From: JACZQZ01 sp046756945
GTDB taxonomy: Bacteria > Pseudomonadota > Alphaproteobacteria > Rhodospirillales > 2-02-FULL-58-16
Direction: 5' to 3'
Length of the DNA stretch: 7,734 nt
Assembly (NCBI GenBank): GCA_046756945.1
Contig: JBHHXI010000135.1
Coordinates: 1 to 7,734, forward strand
Position numbers and translations under genes: made by a program. Numbering within the stretch: position 1 is the stretch's first letter; every line of letters starts with the position of its first letter. This document shows, piece after piece, positions 1 through 4,822 of this stretch. Under the pieces are notes generated by a model. That model was not told the origin of the DNA, made no database searches, and worked only from the letters and a program-made list of their open reading frames with translations.

Positions 1-2
1 CT

Positions 3-62
3 AAGAAAGGCACTAAGAAAGGCACTAAGAAAGGCACTAAGAAAGGCACTAAGAAAGGCACT
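3..62 (+). repeat. 12-bp tandem repeat encoding (Lys-Lys-Gly-Thr)n
   Basis: Five perfect head-to-tail copies of AAGAAAGGCACT are visible. Bases 1-2 (CT) are the end of a further copy, so the array continues to the left of the window. A degenerate half unit (AAGAAG, then GAC) follows at 63-71. The unit is four codons long, so copy-number change keeps the reading frame. It is in frame with the cyclase-family gene and reads KKGT. There is no base difference between copies, which suggests recent expansion or active homogenisation. An assembly artefact cannot be excluded from the sequence alone. Confidence 0.95.
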
Positions 63-560
63 AAGAAGGACCCCGGCATCGTCACCGCCGAGGACGTCCG
101 GGAGATGGTCCGCAGGCAGGGGATCGCCCCCATCGTCGAAGGGGACTGCGTGTTCCTGTATACCGGCCACGGCGATATCTGGCACCCCAGCGCGTGGGAT
201 ACCTACGACGCCGCCGAGAAGGCCAGACGAGTGGCTCGGTTCAACGCCGGTTCGCCGGGCTTCGGCCTGTCCGCCTGCGAGTATCTGGCCTCACGGAAAA
301 TCATTCTTTGGGGCTCGGATACCTGGCCCTCGGAAGCGGTGGACAAGGGTTTCGGAGGCGAAACCGACCAGCCGTTCGAATGCCATATCAAAATGATGAC
401 GAAGCGCGGGATCTGGAACCTGGAAAACCTGGATTTGTCCCAGTTGGTGGCCGACAAGGCCTATGAGTTCCTGTTCGTCTGGTCTCCGCTGAAGATCAAA
501 GGCGGGACCGGGAAACCCGGTGGCCCTGTACTGACCCTTCGTTGTCGGCCCTACGGTTGA
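3..560 (+). CDS. Cyclase-family protein (kynurenine formamidase-like, PF04199 type), C-terminal part
   Basis: The reading frame is open from the window edge to the TGA at 558-560, so the start codon and N-terminal half lie outside; the Met at 105 is internal. After the KKGT repeat, the protein reads DPGIVTAEDVREMVRRQGI, then a GDCVFLYTGHGDIW segment, RFNAGSPGFGLSACEYLA, LWGSDTWPSEAV and KRGIWNLENLDLSQLVADKA, followed by YEFLFVWSPLKIKGGTG. This order (ITAEDV helix, GD-V-L-TG strand, NxGxPG loop, G-DTW, H...GI-NLENLDL, YEFLF..PL..KGGTG) is typical of metal-dependent cyclase/hydrolase proteins related to bacterial kynurenine formamidase. The usual HxGTHxDxPxH metal motif would be upstream and cannot be checked. 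The substrate cannot be predicted. The KKGT stretch sits just before the ITAEDV helix, where an exposed loop is expected, so it may be tolerated. The last ten residues, after GGP, do not look like a typical family end and may derive from a rearrangement. Family call is firm; integrity is uncertain. Confidence 0.85.
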   Translation, partial: KKGTKKGTKKGTKKGTKKGTKKDPGIVTAEDVREMVRRQGIAPIVEGDCVFLYTGHGDIWHPSAWDTYDAAEKARRVARFNAGSPGFGLSACEYLASRKIILWGSDTWPSEAVDKGFGGETDQPFECHIKMMTKRGIWNLENLDLSQLVADKAYEFLFVWSPLKIKGGTGKPGGPVLTLRCRPYG

Positions 561-596
561 CCGGGCGCCGCCCTGATTTTGCCCGGGTGCGGATAA

Positions 597-848
597 CGGT
601 GGTACGCGTACTGGCGCAACCTGAAGGAAGGATTCGACTCCTTCGAGCGCACCAATCGCCCGCCGGATGCTACTGTTCGCGGCAAGCGCTATGTCTTTCG
701 CGACAGCCGGAAGGCATTGGAAACGACGGCGCCTATCGGCCCCACGACCGCCTATGATGACTCCAGGAAACTCCCGTTCCACAGGGATCCGGGAAAAGGT
801 TCGATTCGGTACGCTGTGTCACAGCTACTCAACGGCGGTGTTCAGTAA
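597..848 (+). pseudogene. Remnant of a YafK/DpaA-type L,D-transpeptidase-fold protein (C-terminal end only)
   Basis: In the frame starting after the stop at 594-596, the translation reads RWYAYWRNLKEGFDSFE, then RTNRPPDATVRGKRYVFRD, then a less recognisable tail to the TAA at 846-848. The pattern W..(F/Y)W.(N/Q)LK.G.D.FE.T..PP......RYVF is the C-terminal signature, as I know it, of the YafK family (E. coli DpaA, which releases Lpp from peptidoglycan). No plausible start codon precedes it in frame. The part carrying the His/Cys catalytic motif (HG...GC) is absent: upstream comes a 36-base stretch and then the end of the cyclase gene. I read this as the 3' end of a gene whose 5' part was deleted. 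The recognisable homology ends near 703; the tail runs 24 bases into the 3' end of the opposite-strand M20 gene. Alternatives are a chance match or a frameshifted read, but the local match is strong. Confidence 0.65.
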
Positions 849-2297
849 CAGTTGGACATAGAACCGGATAATCTCGGCGTAGTTCTTGATGGCGATCCGC
901 TCGTCTGTGCCGTGGATACGCTTGAGATCCTGATTTGTGAGCTGCATGGGTAGGAAACGGTAACTGTTTTCCGTGATCCGCACATAATGCCGGCTGTCGG
1001 TGCGCCCCATGAGCAAGCCGGGCGCCACCACGACATCAGGGAACACCTGCCGGACGGTCAGACGGAGAGCCGCAAAGCTGGCCGAGCCTACATTCGAAAC
1101 CGGCGAAGGCGCCGACGGAACTTTACCGAATGATCGAACCTCGATGTTTGGATCGTCGATCACCGCTTGAACGTGTTCAGTCACGGAGTCACCGGAGTCC
1201 CCGGGAAGGATTCGGAAGTTGATCACCGCCCGAGCCTCCTGAGGCACCACGTTCGGCTTGACGCCGCCTGCGATCATGGTGAGCGCAGTGGTGGTCCGGA
1301 TCAGCGCGTTGGTCGCGGCGTTTTCCTCAAGCCGCGATATTAGCAACGGCTCGAAAAGCCACCGATTGGCCAGAACCGCACGCATCGGAATGGGCATTTC
1401 CGGCGCCAGATGCTCGAACATATCAGCCGCCGGGCGCCGCAGTGCTGCCGGCATTTGGTTGGTTTCCAGCCGCTGAATTGCCCGGCCGAGCCTGCCCACC
1501 GCCGTGGTTGTCGGCGGCATCGAGGAATGGCCGCCTCGGCCCCGTGCGATCAGTTCCAGAGTGACAAATCCCTTTTCTGCCAGGCCGATGAGCGCGGCTG
1601 GCTTGGCCACCCCGGGGATGATGCCGTGGGTGATGACTAGGCCTTCATCGAGGGTGAAGTAAAGGTGCACGCCGCGTTTTTCCAGAAACTCGGCGATTTT
1701 GGTCGCGCCATTCGGGCCACCCAATTCCTCATCGTGCCCGAAGGCGAGGTAGATCGTGCGTTTTGGCACGAAGTCCTGGCCCAGAAGGTATTCGACCGCC
1801 TCTAGGATTCCGATGAGTGATACCTTCATATCCATGGTGCCCCGGCCCCAGATGAAACCGTCCGCGACAACGCCGGCGAAGGGTGGATGCGTCCAGTCTT
1901 TTTCCGTGCCCGGTTCCACCGGCACCACGTCCATGTGCGCCGCCAATAGGATCGGTCGAAGTTCGGGGTCGGTGCCGTCCCAGGTATAGAGCAGGCTGTA
2001 ACCGTTGATGAGTTCCCGCTTCAGGGTCTTATGCACCAGGGGAAAGCTTTGGGTGATGAAACCGCGCAGGCCCCGGAGAGCCTCATCCGCTACCGGCGCC
2101 TCGCGGCCATGGGAGACGGTCGGGAAACGGACCGCCTGGGCCAAGCGCTGCGCCATCGCTGTCGTGTCAATGGCGATTTCCGTTGGCGGTAGGATTTCCG
2201 GCAGTGGCGGGGGGCCAATCCGCAGCGTATTAACCGCGATCACGGCTAACAAAGCGAGGACCAAACCGGCCATTCCCGTAAGGATTTTCACAACCAT
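825..2297 (-). CDS. Membrane-anchored M20-family metallopeptidase (carboxypeptidase S / PM20D1-like)
   Basis: 490 residues. The start at 2297 is supported by GGGGAG ending 5 bases upstream. Residues 5-22 form a hydrophobic segment after MVVK, giving an uncleaved signal anchor or signal peptide, so the catalytic part should face the periplasm. M20 metal-site motifs are in order: AAHMDVVPV (H121, catalytic D123), GRGTMDMK (bridging D156), GHDEELGG (catalytic base E190, ligand E191), TLDEG (D217), and near the C terminus TDSRHY (H437) with IHGTDERI (H462). The lid/dimerisation domain lies at about 235-380 and has the conserved GGHSSMPP (H257). All expected catalytic residues are present, so the enzyme looks intact. 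Length and the TDSRHY...RIHG.DERI end fit the CPS1/PM20D1 branch, whose known members act on peptides or N-acyl amino acids; the exact substrate is not visible. It is probably cotranscribed with the small membrane protein gene 83 bases upstream on the same strand. Confidence 0.9.
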   Translation of the reverse strand: MVVKILTGMAGLVLALLAVIAVNTLRIGPPPLPEILPPTEIAIDTTAMAQRLAQAVRFPTVSHGREAPVADEALRGLRGFITQSFPLVHKTLKRELINGYSLLYTWDGTDPELRPILLAAHMDVVPVEPGTEKDWTHPPFAGVVADGFIWGRGTMDMKVSLIGILEAVEYLLGQDFVPKRTIYLAFGHDEELGGPNGATKIAEFLEKRGVHLYFTLDEGLVITHGIIPGVAKPAALIGLAEKGFVTLELIARGRGGHSSMPPTTTAVGRLGRAIQRLETNQMPAALRRPAADMFEHLAPEMPIPMRAVLANRWLFEPLLISRLEENAATNALIRTTTALTMIAGGVKPNVVPQEARAVINFRILPGDSGDSVTEHVQAVIDDPNIEVRSFGKVPSAPSPVSNVGSASFAALRLTVRQVFPDVVVAPGLLMGRTDSRHYVRITENSYRFLPMQLTNQDLKRIHGTDERIAIKNYAEIIRFYVQLLLNTAVE

Positions 2298-2334
2298 TGT
2301 CTCTCCCCAATCGACAATCGGCTAACACAGAAAC

Positions 2335-2349
2335 GCGGTTGTCAACCGC
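2335..2349. promoter_or_regulatory. 15-bp palindrome containing a TTGACA on the minus strand, upstream of the M20 gene
   Basis: GCGGTTG-T-CAACCGC is a perfect 7-bp inverted repeat around one central base, about 38 bases upstream of the M20 start codon. Read on the minus strand it contains a consensus -35 hexamer (TTGACA, 2345 down to 2340), but no convincing -10 hexamer follows at 16-18 bases. It could be an operator for a separate M20 promoter. It is too tight to be a strong RNA hairpin (at best 5-bp stem, 5-base loop). Functional assignment is tentative. Confidence 0.3.
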
Positions 2350-2380
2350 CCGCCGCCGCGCGTATCTGTGCGTGATCGCG

Positions 2381-2578
2381 TCAGCCGAGGTCCAGAAATT
2401 CGTTCAACCCCTCGTCCCAATCCAACCCACCCTCTCTATCGCCCAGGGCCGAACGGTCCTCGCCGTCGTCCAGCGGCCTCTTCGACAGGTCGACCGGACT
2501 TTCCGGCATGTGACGGACCATCCGCCACACCCCCCACAGGATCAGGCCCACGACCAGGATCACCACAGCGCTTTCCAT
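2381..2578 (-). CDS. Small single-pass membrane protein, unknown function
   Basis: 65 residues from the ATG at 2578. I prefer this start to the in-frame GTG at 2602 because GGAG lies 8 bases before the ATG, whereas the GTG has no ribosome-binding site. Residues 3-20 (ESAVVILVVGLILWGVWR) form one hydrophobic helix ending in basic residues (R, R, H). With the short acidic N terminus this suggests N-out, C-in topology. The remaining 45 or so residues are polar and acidic, probably disordered, ending in DWDEGLNEFLDLG. I do not recognise a family. Support for it being real: a proper ribosome-binding site, a coherent membrane segment followed by a charged tail, a good promoter just upstream, and the same orientation as the M20 gene 83 bases downstream. 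It may work with or anchor something for the peptidase, but that is only inference from position. Confidence 0.55.
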   Translation of the reverse strand: MESAVVILVVGLILWGVWRMVRHMPESPVDLSKRPLDDGEDRSALGDREGGLDWDEGLNEFLDLG

Positions 2579-2624
2579 CTTTTCGACTCCGTCAACGACC
2601 ACATTAATTAAACAGTGCTTAATT

Positions 2625-2653
2625 ATCTTAGCTTGAAATTAAACGATGATCAA
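2625..2653 (-). promoter_or_regulatory. Predicted sigma70-type promoter for the small membrane protein (and M20) genes
   Basis: On the minus strand, TTGATC (2653 to 2648) is followed after exactly 17 bases by TAAGAT (2630 to 2625). Transcription would begin near 2618, about 40 bases before the ATG at 2578. The predicted start point lies inside the 21-bp palindrome. It overlaps the opposite-facing promoter of the TetR gene, so the two would compete for polymerase. Confidence 0.5.
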
Positions 2654-2661
2654 TATATTTT
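2633..2661 (+). promoter_or_regulatory. Predicted sigma70-type promoter for the TetR-family gene
   Basis: TTGAAA (2633-2638) and TATTTT (2656-2661) are 17 bases apart. TATATT at 2654-2659 is an alternative -10 with a 15-base spacer. Transcription would start near 2668, about 35 bases before the ATG at 2703. This also argues against the in-frame ATG at 2646, which would lie upstream of the start point. Confidence 0.45.
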
Positions 2662-2702
2662 TTAATCAGCGTTCAATTTTTTTGAAAAGAAGGGTTTCGC
2701 AA

Positions 2703-3314
2703 ATGGCGCGACGGTCAGACCACAGCCGCGAGGAGCTTTACGATTTGGCCTTGGAGTCGGCGCGGGTGATCGCCGAAAAAGAGGGATTGCGCGGCCTGGC
2801 CGCACGCCGCATTGCCCGGGATATCGGGTATACCGTCGGCACCATCTATAACTTGTTCGAGGACCTGGACGATTTGATCGTTCATTTGAATGGTCGCACC
2901 CTCGATGCCCTCTACACGGCGTTGGCGGACCTACCGCAGAACGGCGAACCGGAAACCGCTGTTCGCGCCTTGGCCGAAGGTTACATCGAGTTCGTCGACG
3001 ATCACCCTAAGGTGTGGAGCGTACTCTTCGAACATCGCCTGCCGGAGCCCAGACAACCCCCCGACTGGCATCACGAAAAGATTCTTCGGCTGCTCGGCCT
3101 AGTGGAACAGGCCCTGGGACCGCTGTTTCCTCCCGGCCGGGAAACCGAACGGCACCACGCCGCGCGGGTTCTGTGGTCAAGCCTGCATGGTATTTGTTCG
3201 CTGGAAAGCACCGGCAAGCTTGTTGCGAGTGAAACGGTGCCGGCGTTGGCGGACACGCTTGTCACCTGCTTTCTTGCGGGGTTACGCAGTGAACACAGTA
3301 AACCATCGTCGTAG
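2703..3314 (+). CDS. TetR/AcrR-family transcriptional regulator with WHG-type C-terminal domain
   Basis: 203 residues from the ATG at 2703, which has an AAGGG ribosome-binding site 8 bases upstream. The longer frame from 2646 lacks one and would add an atypical N terminus. Residues about 10-57 form the TetR DNA-binding domain: a first helix (ELYDLALESARVIAEKEG), then LAARRIARDIGYTVGTIYNLFEDLDDLI, the helix-turn-helix with the family's typical YN.F...DL end. The C-terminal half has E..AVRALAEGYIEFVDDHP, a short VLFEHRLPEP segment and LWSSLHGICSL (W158, H162, G163), matching the WHG ligand/dimerisation domain. TetR proteins usually act as dimeric repressors released by a small molecule; the ligand here is unknown. 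It is divergent from the small membrane protein and M20 genes with overlapping promoters, so those are the most likely targets besides itself. Confidence 0.88.
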   Translation: MARRSDHSREELYDLALESARVIAEKEGLRGLAARRIARDIGYTVGTIYNLFEDLDDLIVHLNGRTLDALYTALADLPQNGEPETAVRALAEGYIEFVDDHPKVWSVLFEHRLPEPRQPPDWHHEKILRLLGLVEQALGPLFPPGRETERHHAARVLWSSLHGICSLESTGKLVASETVPALADTLVTCFLAGLRSEHSKPSS

Positions 3315-3365
3315 CGGTACGTTGCTCGTTAGCAGAGGACATGCGCACCGACTAACTGCGCTCTC

Positions 3366-3387
3366 GCCGGCGGGCATTCCCGCCGGC
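3366..3387. terminator. GC-rich hairpin between converging genes, possible terminator
   Basis: GCCGGCGGG, a CATT loop, and CCCGCCGGC form a perfect 9-bp stem. It lies between the ends of the rightward TetR gene (3314) and the leftward ATPase gene (3405), the right place for a bidirectional terminator. No T-run follows on either strand, so it is not a classical intrinsic terminator. It may instead pause polymerase, block convergent transcripts or protect 3' ends. Confidence 0.4.
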
Positions 3388-3404
3388 CTCGGAGCCGGTC
3401 CGGT

Positions 3405-4262
3405 TCACTCCAGCCGTTTGCCCAGGCGTCCCGCCAGGTCCTGGATGAACTGCCAGGCGACCCGGCCCGAGCGCGCGCCCCGGGTCACCGACCATTCGCC
3501 GGCCTCGGCCAGCAGGTCGCCGGCCGGCACGTCCAGGCCGTAGCGGGCGGCGTAGCCCTCGACGATGGCGAAATAGGTCTCCTGGTCGCAGACGTGGAAG
3601 CCCAGCCACAGCCCGAAGCGGTCCGAAAGGGAGACCTTCTCCTCCACCGCCTCGGCCGGGTTGATGGCGGTCGAGCGCTCGTTTTCGATCATCTCCCGGG
3701 GCATCAGGTGGCGGCGGTTCGACGTGGCGTAAAACACCAGGTTGTCGGGCCGCCCCTCGATCCCCCCTTCCAGCACCGCTTTCAGGGACTTGAACGAGGT
3801 GTCGTCGCCGGCAAAGGACAGGTCGTCGCAGAACAGCACGAAGCGCCGGTCCCAGCCTTTAAGCAGGTCGAGGAGCCGGGGCAGGGACGGGGTATCTTCG
3901 CGGTGGATTTCCACCAGCGCCAGGGAGCCCGGCTTTTCCGCGTTCAGGGCCGCGTGCACCGCCTTGATCAGCGAGCTCTTGCCCATGCCCCGCGCCCCCC
4001 ACAGGAGCGCGTTGTTGGCGGGCAGGCCGGCGGCGAACCGCCGGGTGTTTTCCAGCAAGGTGTCGCGCTGGCGGTCGATGCCCCTGAGCAGGGCGAGCTC
4101 GATGCAGTTGACCGCGTCCACCGCCTGCAGGCGCGCCTGCTCGGCGTACCAGACGAAGGCGTCGGCGGAATTGGGCCCGGCCGTCTCCGGCGGCGCCGGG
4201 GCGAGCCGGTCCAGCGCATCGGCGACGCGCCTGAGCAAGGGGCCAAGATCGGGATCGGACAT
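3405..4262 (-). CDS. DUF815-type AAA+ ATPase (PF05673 family)
   Basis: 285 residues from the ATG at 4262 (MSDPDLGPLL), which has AGGG 9 bases upstream. A further in-frame ATG at 4280 has weaker signals, and longer versions would need a TTG. After a helical N-terminal region with an F-W segment (residues 36-38), the ATPase core shows Walker A GARGMGKSS (89-97, K95, S96), a VEIHRED segment (117-123), Walker B FVLFCDDLSF (141-150, D146/D147), sensor-1 YATSNRRHL (178-186), and ENERSTAINPAEAVEEKVSLSDRFGLWLGF downstream. This order, with W.DRRFVLFCDDLSF and ATSNRRHL.PRE, is characteristic of the DUF815 family, conserved but poorly characterised bacterial ATPases. All nucleotide-binding residues look intact. 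It has no signal or membrane segment, so it is cytoplasmic. It is divergent from yajC across 128 bases; I know this neighbourhood from alphaproteobacteria, but no functional link to Sec is established. Confidence 0.88.
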   Translation of the reverse strand: MSDPDLGPLLRRVADALDRLAPAPPETAGPNSADAFVWYAEQARLQAVDAVNCIELALLRGIDRQRDTLLENTRRFAAGLPANNALLWGARGMGKSSLIKAVHAALNAEKPGSLALVEIHREDTPSLPRLLDLLKGWDRRFVLFCDDLSFAGDDTSFKSLKAVLEGGIEGRPDNLVFYATSNRRHLMPREMIENERSTAINPAEAVEEKVSLSDRFGLWLGFHVCDQETYFAIVEGYAARYGLDVPAGDLLAEAGEWSVTRGARSGRVAWQFIQDLAGRLGKRLE

Positions 4263-4325
4263 CGGGCGAAACCCTACCATACGGCGCACCCAGGTCAACG
4301 GCGGGCCGGCGCCGCCCCTTAGCGT

Positions 4326-4353
4326 TTGCAAGTGGCGTGCGTGCCGTTATAGT
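4326..4353 (+). promoter_or_regulatory. Predicted sigma70-type promoter of the yajC-secD-secF operon
   Basis: TTGCAA (4326-4331), a 16-base spacer and TATAGT (4348-4353) give a good match to housekeeping promoters. Transcription would start near 4360, leaving a leader of about 30 bases with GAGGAG at 4378-4383, 7 bases before the yajC ATG. The position excludes the in-frame ATG at 4337 as the yajC start. Confidence 0.6.
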
Positions 4354-4390
4354 CCGGCTGGCCTTGCCGATATTTTCGAGGAGTTTCCCC

Positions 4391-4804
4391 ATGTTCGTCT
4401 CGCCAGCGTTCGCGCAAGCCGGGGGTGATGGTGCTAGCGGGATCCAGGCGTTGCTGCCGCTGGTGTTGATCTTCGTCGTCTTCTATTTCCTGCTCATCCG
4501 TCCCCAGCAGAAAAAGCAGAAGCAGCACAAGGAGATGCTGACCGCCATCCGCCGGGGCGACCGGGTGGTCACCGGGGGTGGCATCGTCGGCACCGTGACC
4601 AAGGTGATCGACGACAAGGAGCTCGCGGTGGAGATCACCGACGGCGTCAAGGTGCGTGTCCAGCGGGCCCTGATCGCCAGCGTGATCTCCAAGACCGAGC
4701 CGGTGCAGGGGGCGAAAAAGGGGCGCGCGGCCGAGGCGCCGGCCGCGCAACCGCAGGGCACGGGCTCCATTCTCAAGGGTCTGTTCGGCGGCAAGGACAA
4801 GTAA
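4391..4804 (+). CDS. yajC: Sec translocon accessory subunit YajC
   Basis: 137 residues. YajC is a small inner-membrane protein that associates with SecD and SecF and, through them, with SecYEG. It starts MFVSPAFAQAGGDG, the alanine-rich N terminus usual in alphaproteobacterial YajC, followed by one membrane helix at about 19-36 (QALLPLVLIFVVFYFLLI), the hallmark RPQQKKQKQHKEML (37-50), and the YajC domain with IRRGDRVVTGGGIVGTV (53-69) and a beta-rich segment to about residue 100. The C-terminal tail is charged and Ala/Pro-rich, ending SILKGLFGGKDK. The start is fixed by GAGGAG 7 bases upstream and by the predicted promoter. It is the first gene of the operon, with secD 18 bases after its stop. 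Confidence 0.95.
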   Translation: MFVSPAFAQAGGDGASGIQALLPLVLIFVVFYFLLIRPQQKKQKQHKEMLTAIRRGDRVVTGGGIVGTVTKVIDDKELAVEITDGVKVRVQRALIASVISKTEPVQGAKKGRAAEAPAAQPQGTGSILKGLFGGKDK

Positions 4805-4822
4805 CGGGCCGCGCGCTCCCCC

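Larger units (their letters stand above)
2605..2678. promoter_or_regulatory. Three related operator-like sequences in the divergent control region
   Basis: Site 1 (2605-2625) is a 21-bp near-perfect palindrome: arms TAATTAA and TTAATTA, inner CA-G-TG, with one mismatched pair, centred on 2615. Site 2 (2638-2655) shares ATTAAAC, then TG, T and AAT with site 1, matching 13 of 18 aligned bases to 2607-2624. Site 3 (2661-2678) also matches 13 of 18. Site centres are about 31 and 54 bases from site 1. Site 1 overlaps the predicted start point of the leftward promoter, site 2 fills the spacer of the rightward promoter, and site 3 overlaps its start point. This is what autorepression plus repression of the divergent gene by the adjacent TetR protein would look like. 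The AT-rich background raises the chance of accidental similarity, so sites 2 and 3 are weaker than site 1. Confidence 0.45.

Noticed and set aside
1..65. CRISPR array
   Set aside because: The units are 12 bp, directly adjacent without spacers, and translate in frame as KKGT.
507..521. ACCGGG-AAA-CCCGGT hairpin as a terminator
   Set aside because: It lies within the conserved KGGTGKPGG coding segment of the cyclase-family gene, before the stop, with no T-run.
291..782. 163-codon open frame on the minus strand across the cyclase end and the remnant
   Set aside because: The plus strand carries clear family signatures here; the minus-strand translation has none.
2297..2611. 104-codon open frame on the plus strand opposite the small membrane protein
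   Set aside because: Translation is Pro/His/Gln-rich without structure; the opposite strand has a ribosome-binding site and a coherent membrane helix.
2646..2702. Longer N terminus for the TetR protein from the ATG at 2646
   Set aside because: No ribosome-binding site, lies upstream of the predicted transcription start, and adds residues unlike TetR N termini.
3594..4322. 242-codon open frame on the plus strand across the ATPase gene
   Set aside because: Antisense to the intact DUF815-type ATPase with all its motifs; low-complexity translation.
4337..4390. Longer N terminus for YajC from the ATG at 4337
   Set aside because: The ATG lies inside the predicted promoter spacer, and the ATG at 4391 has an excellent ribosome-binding site.
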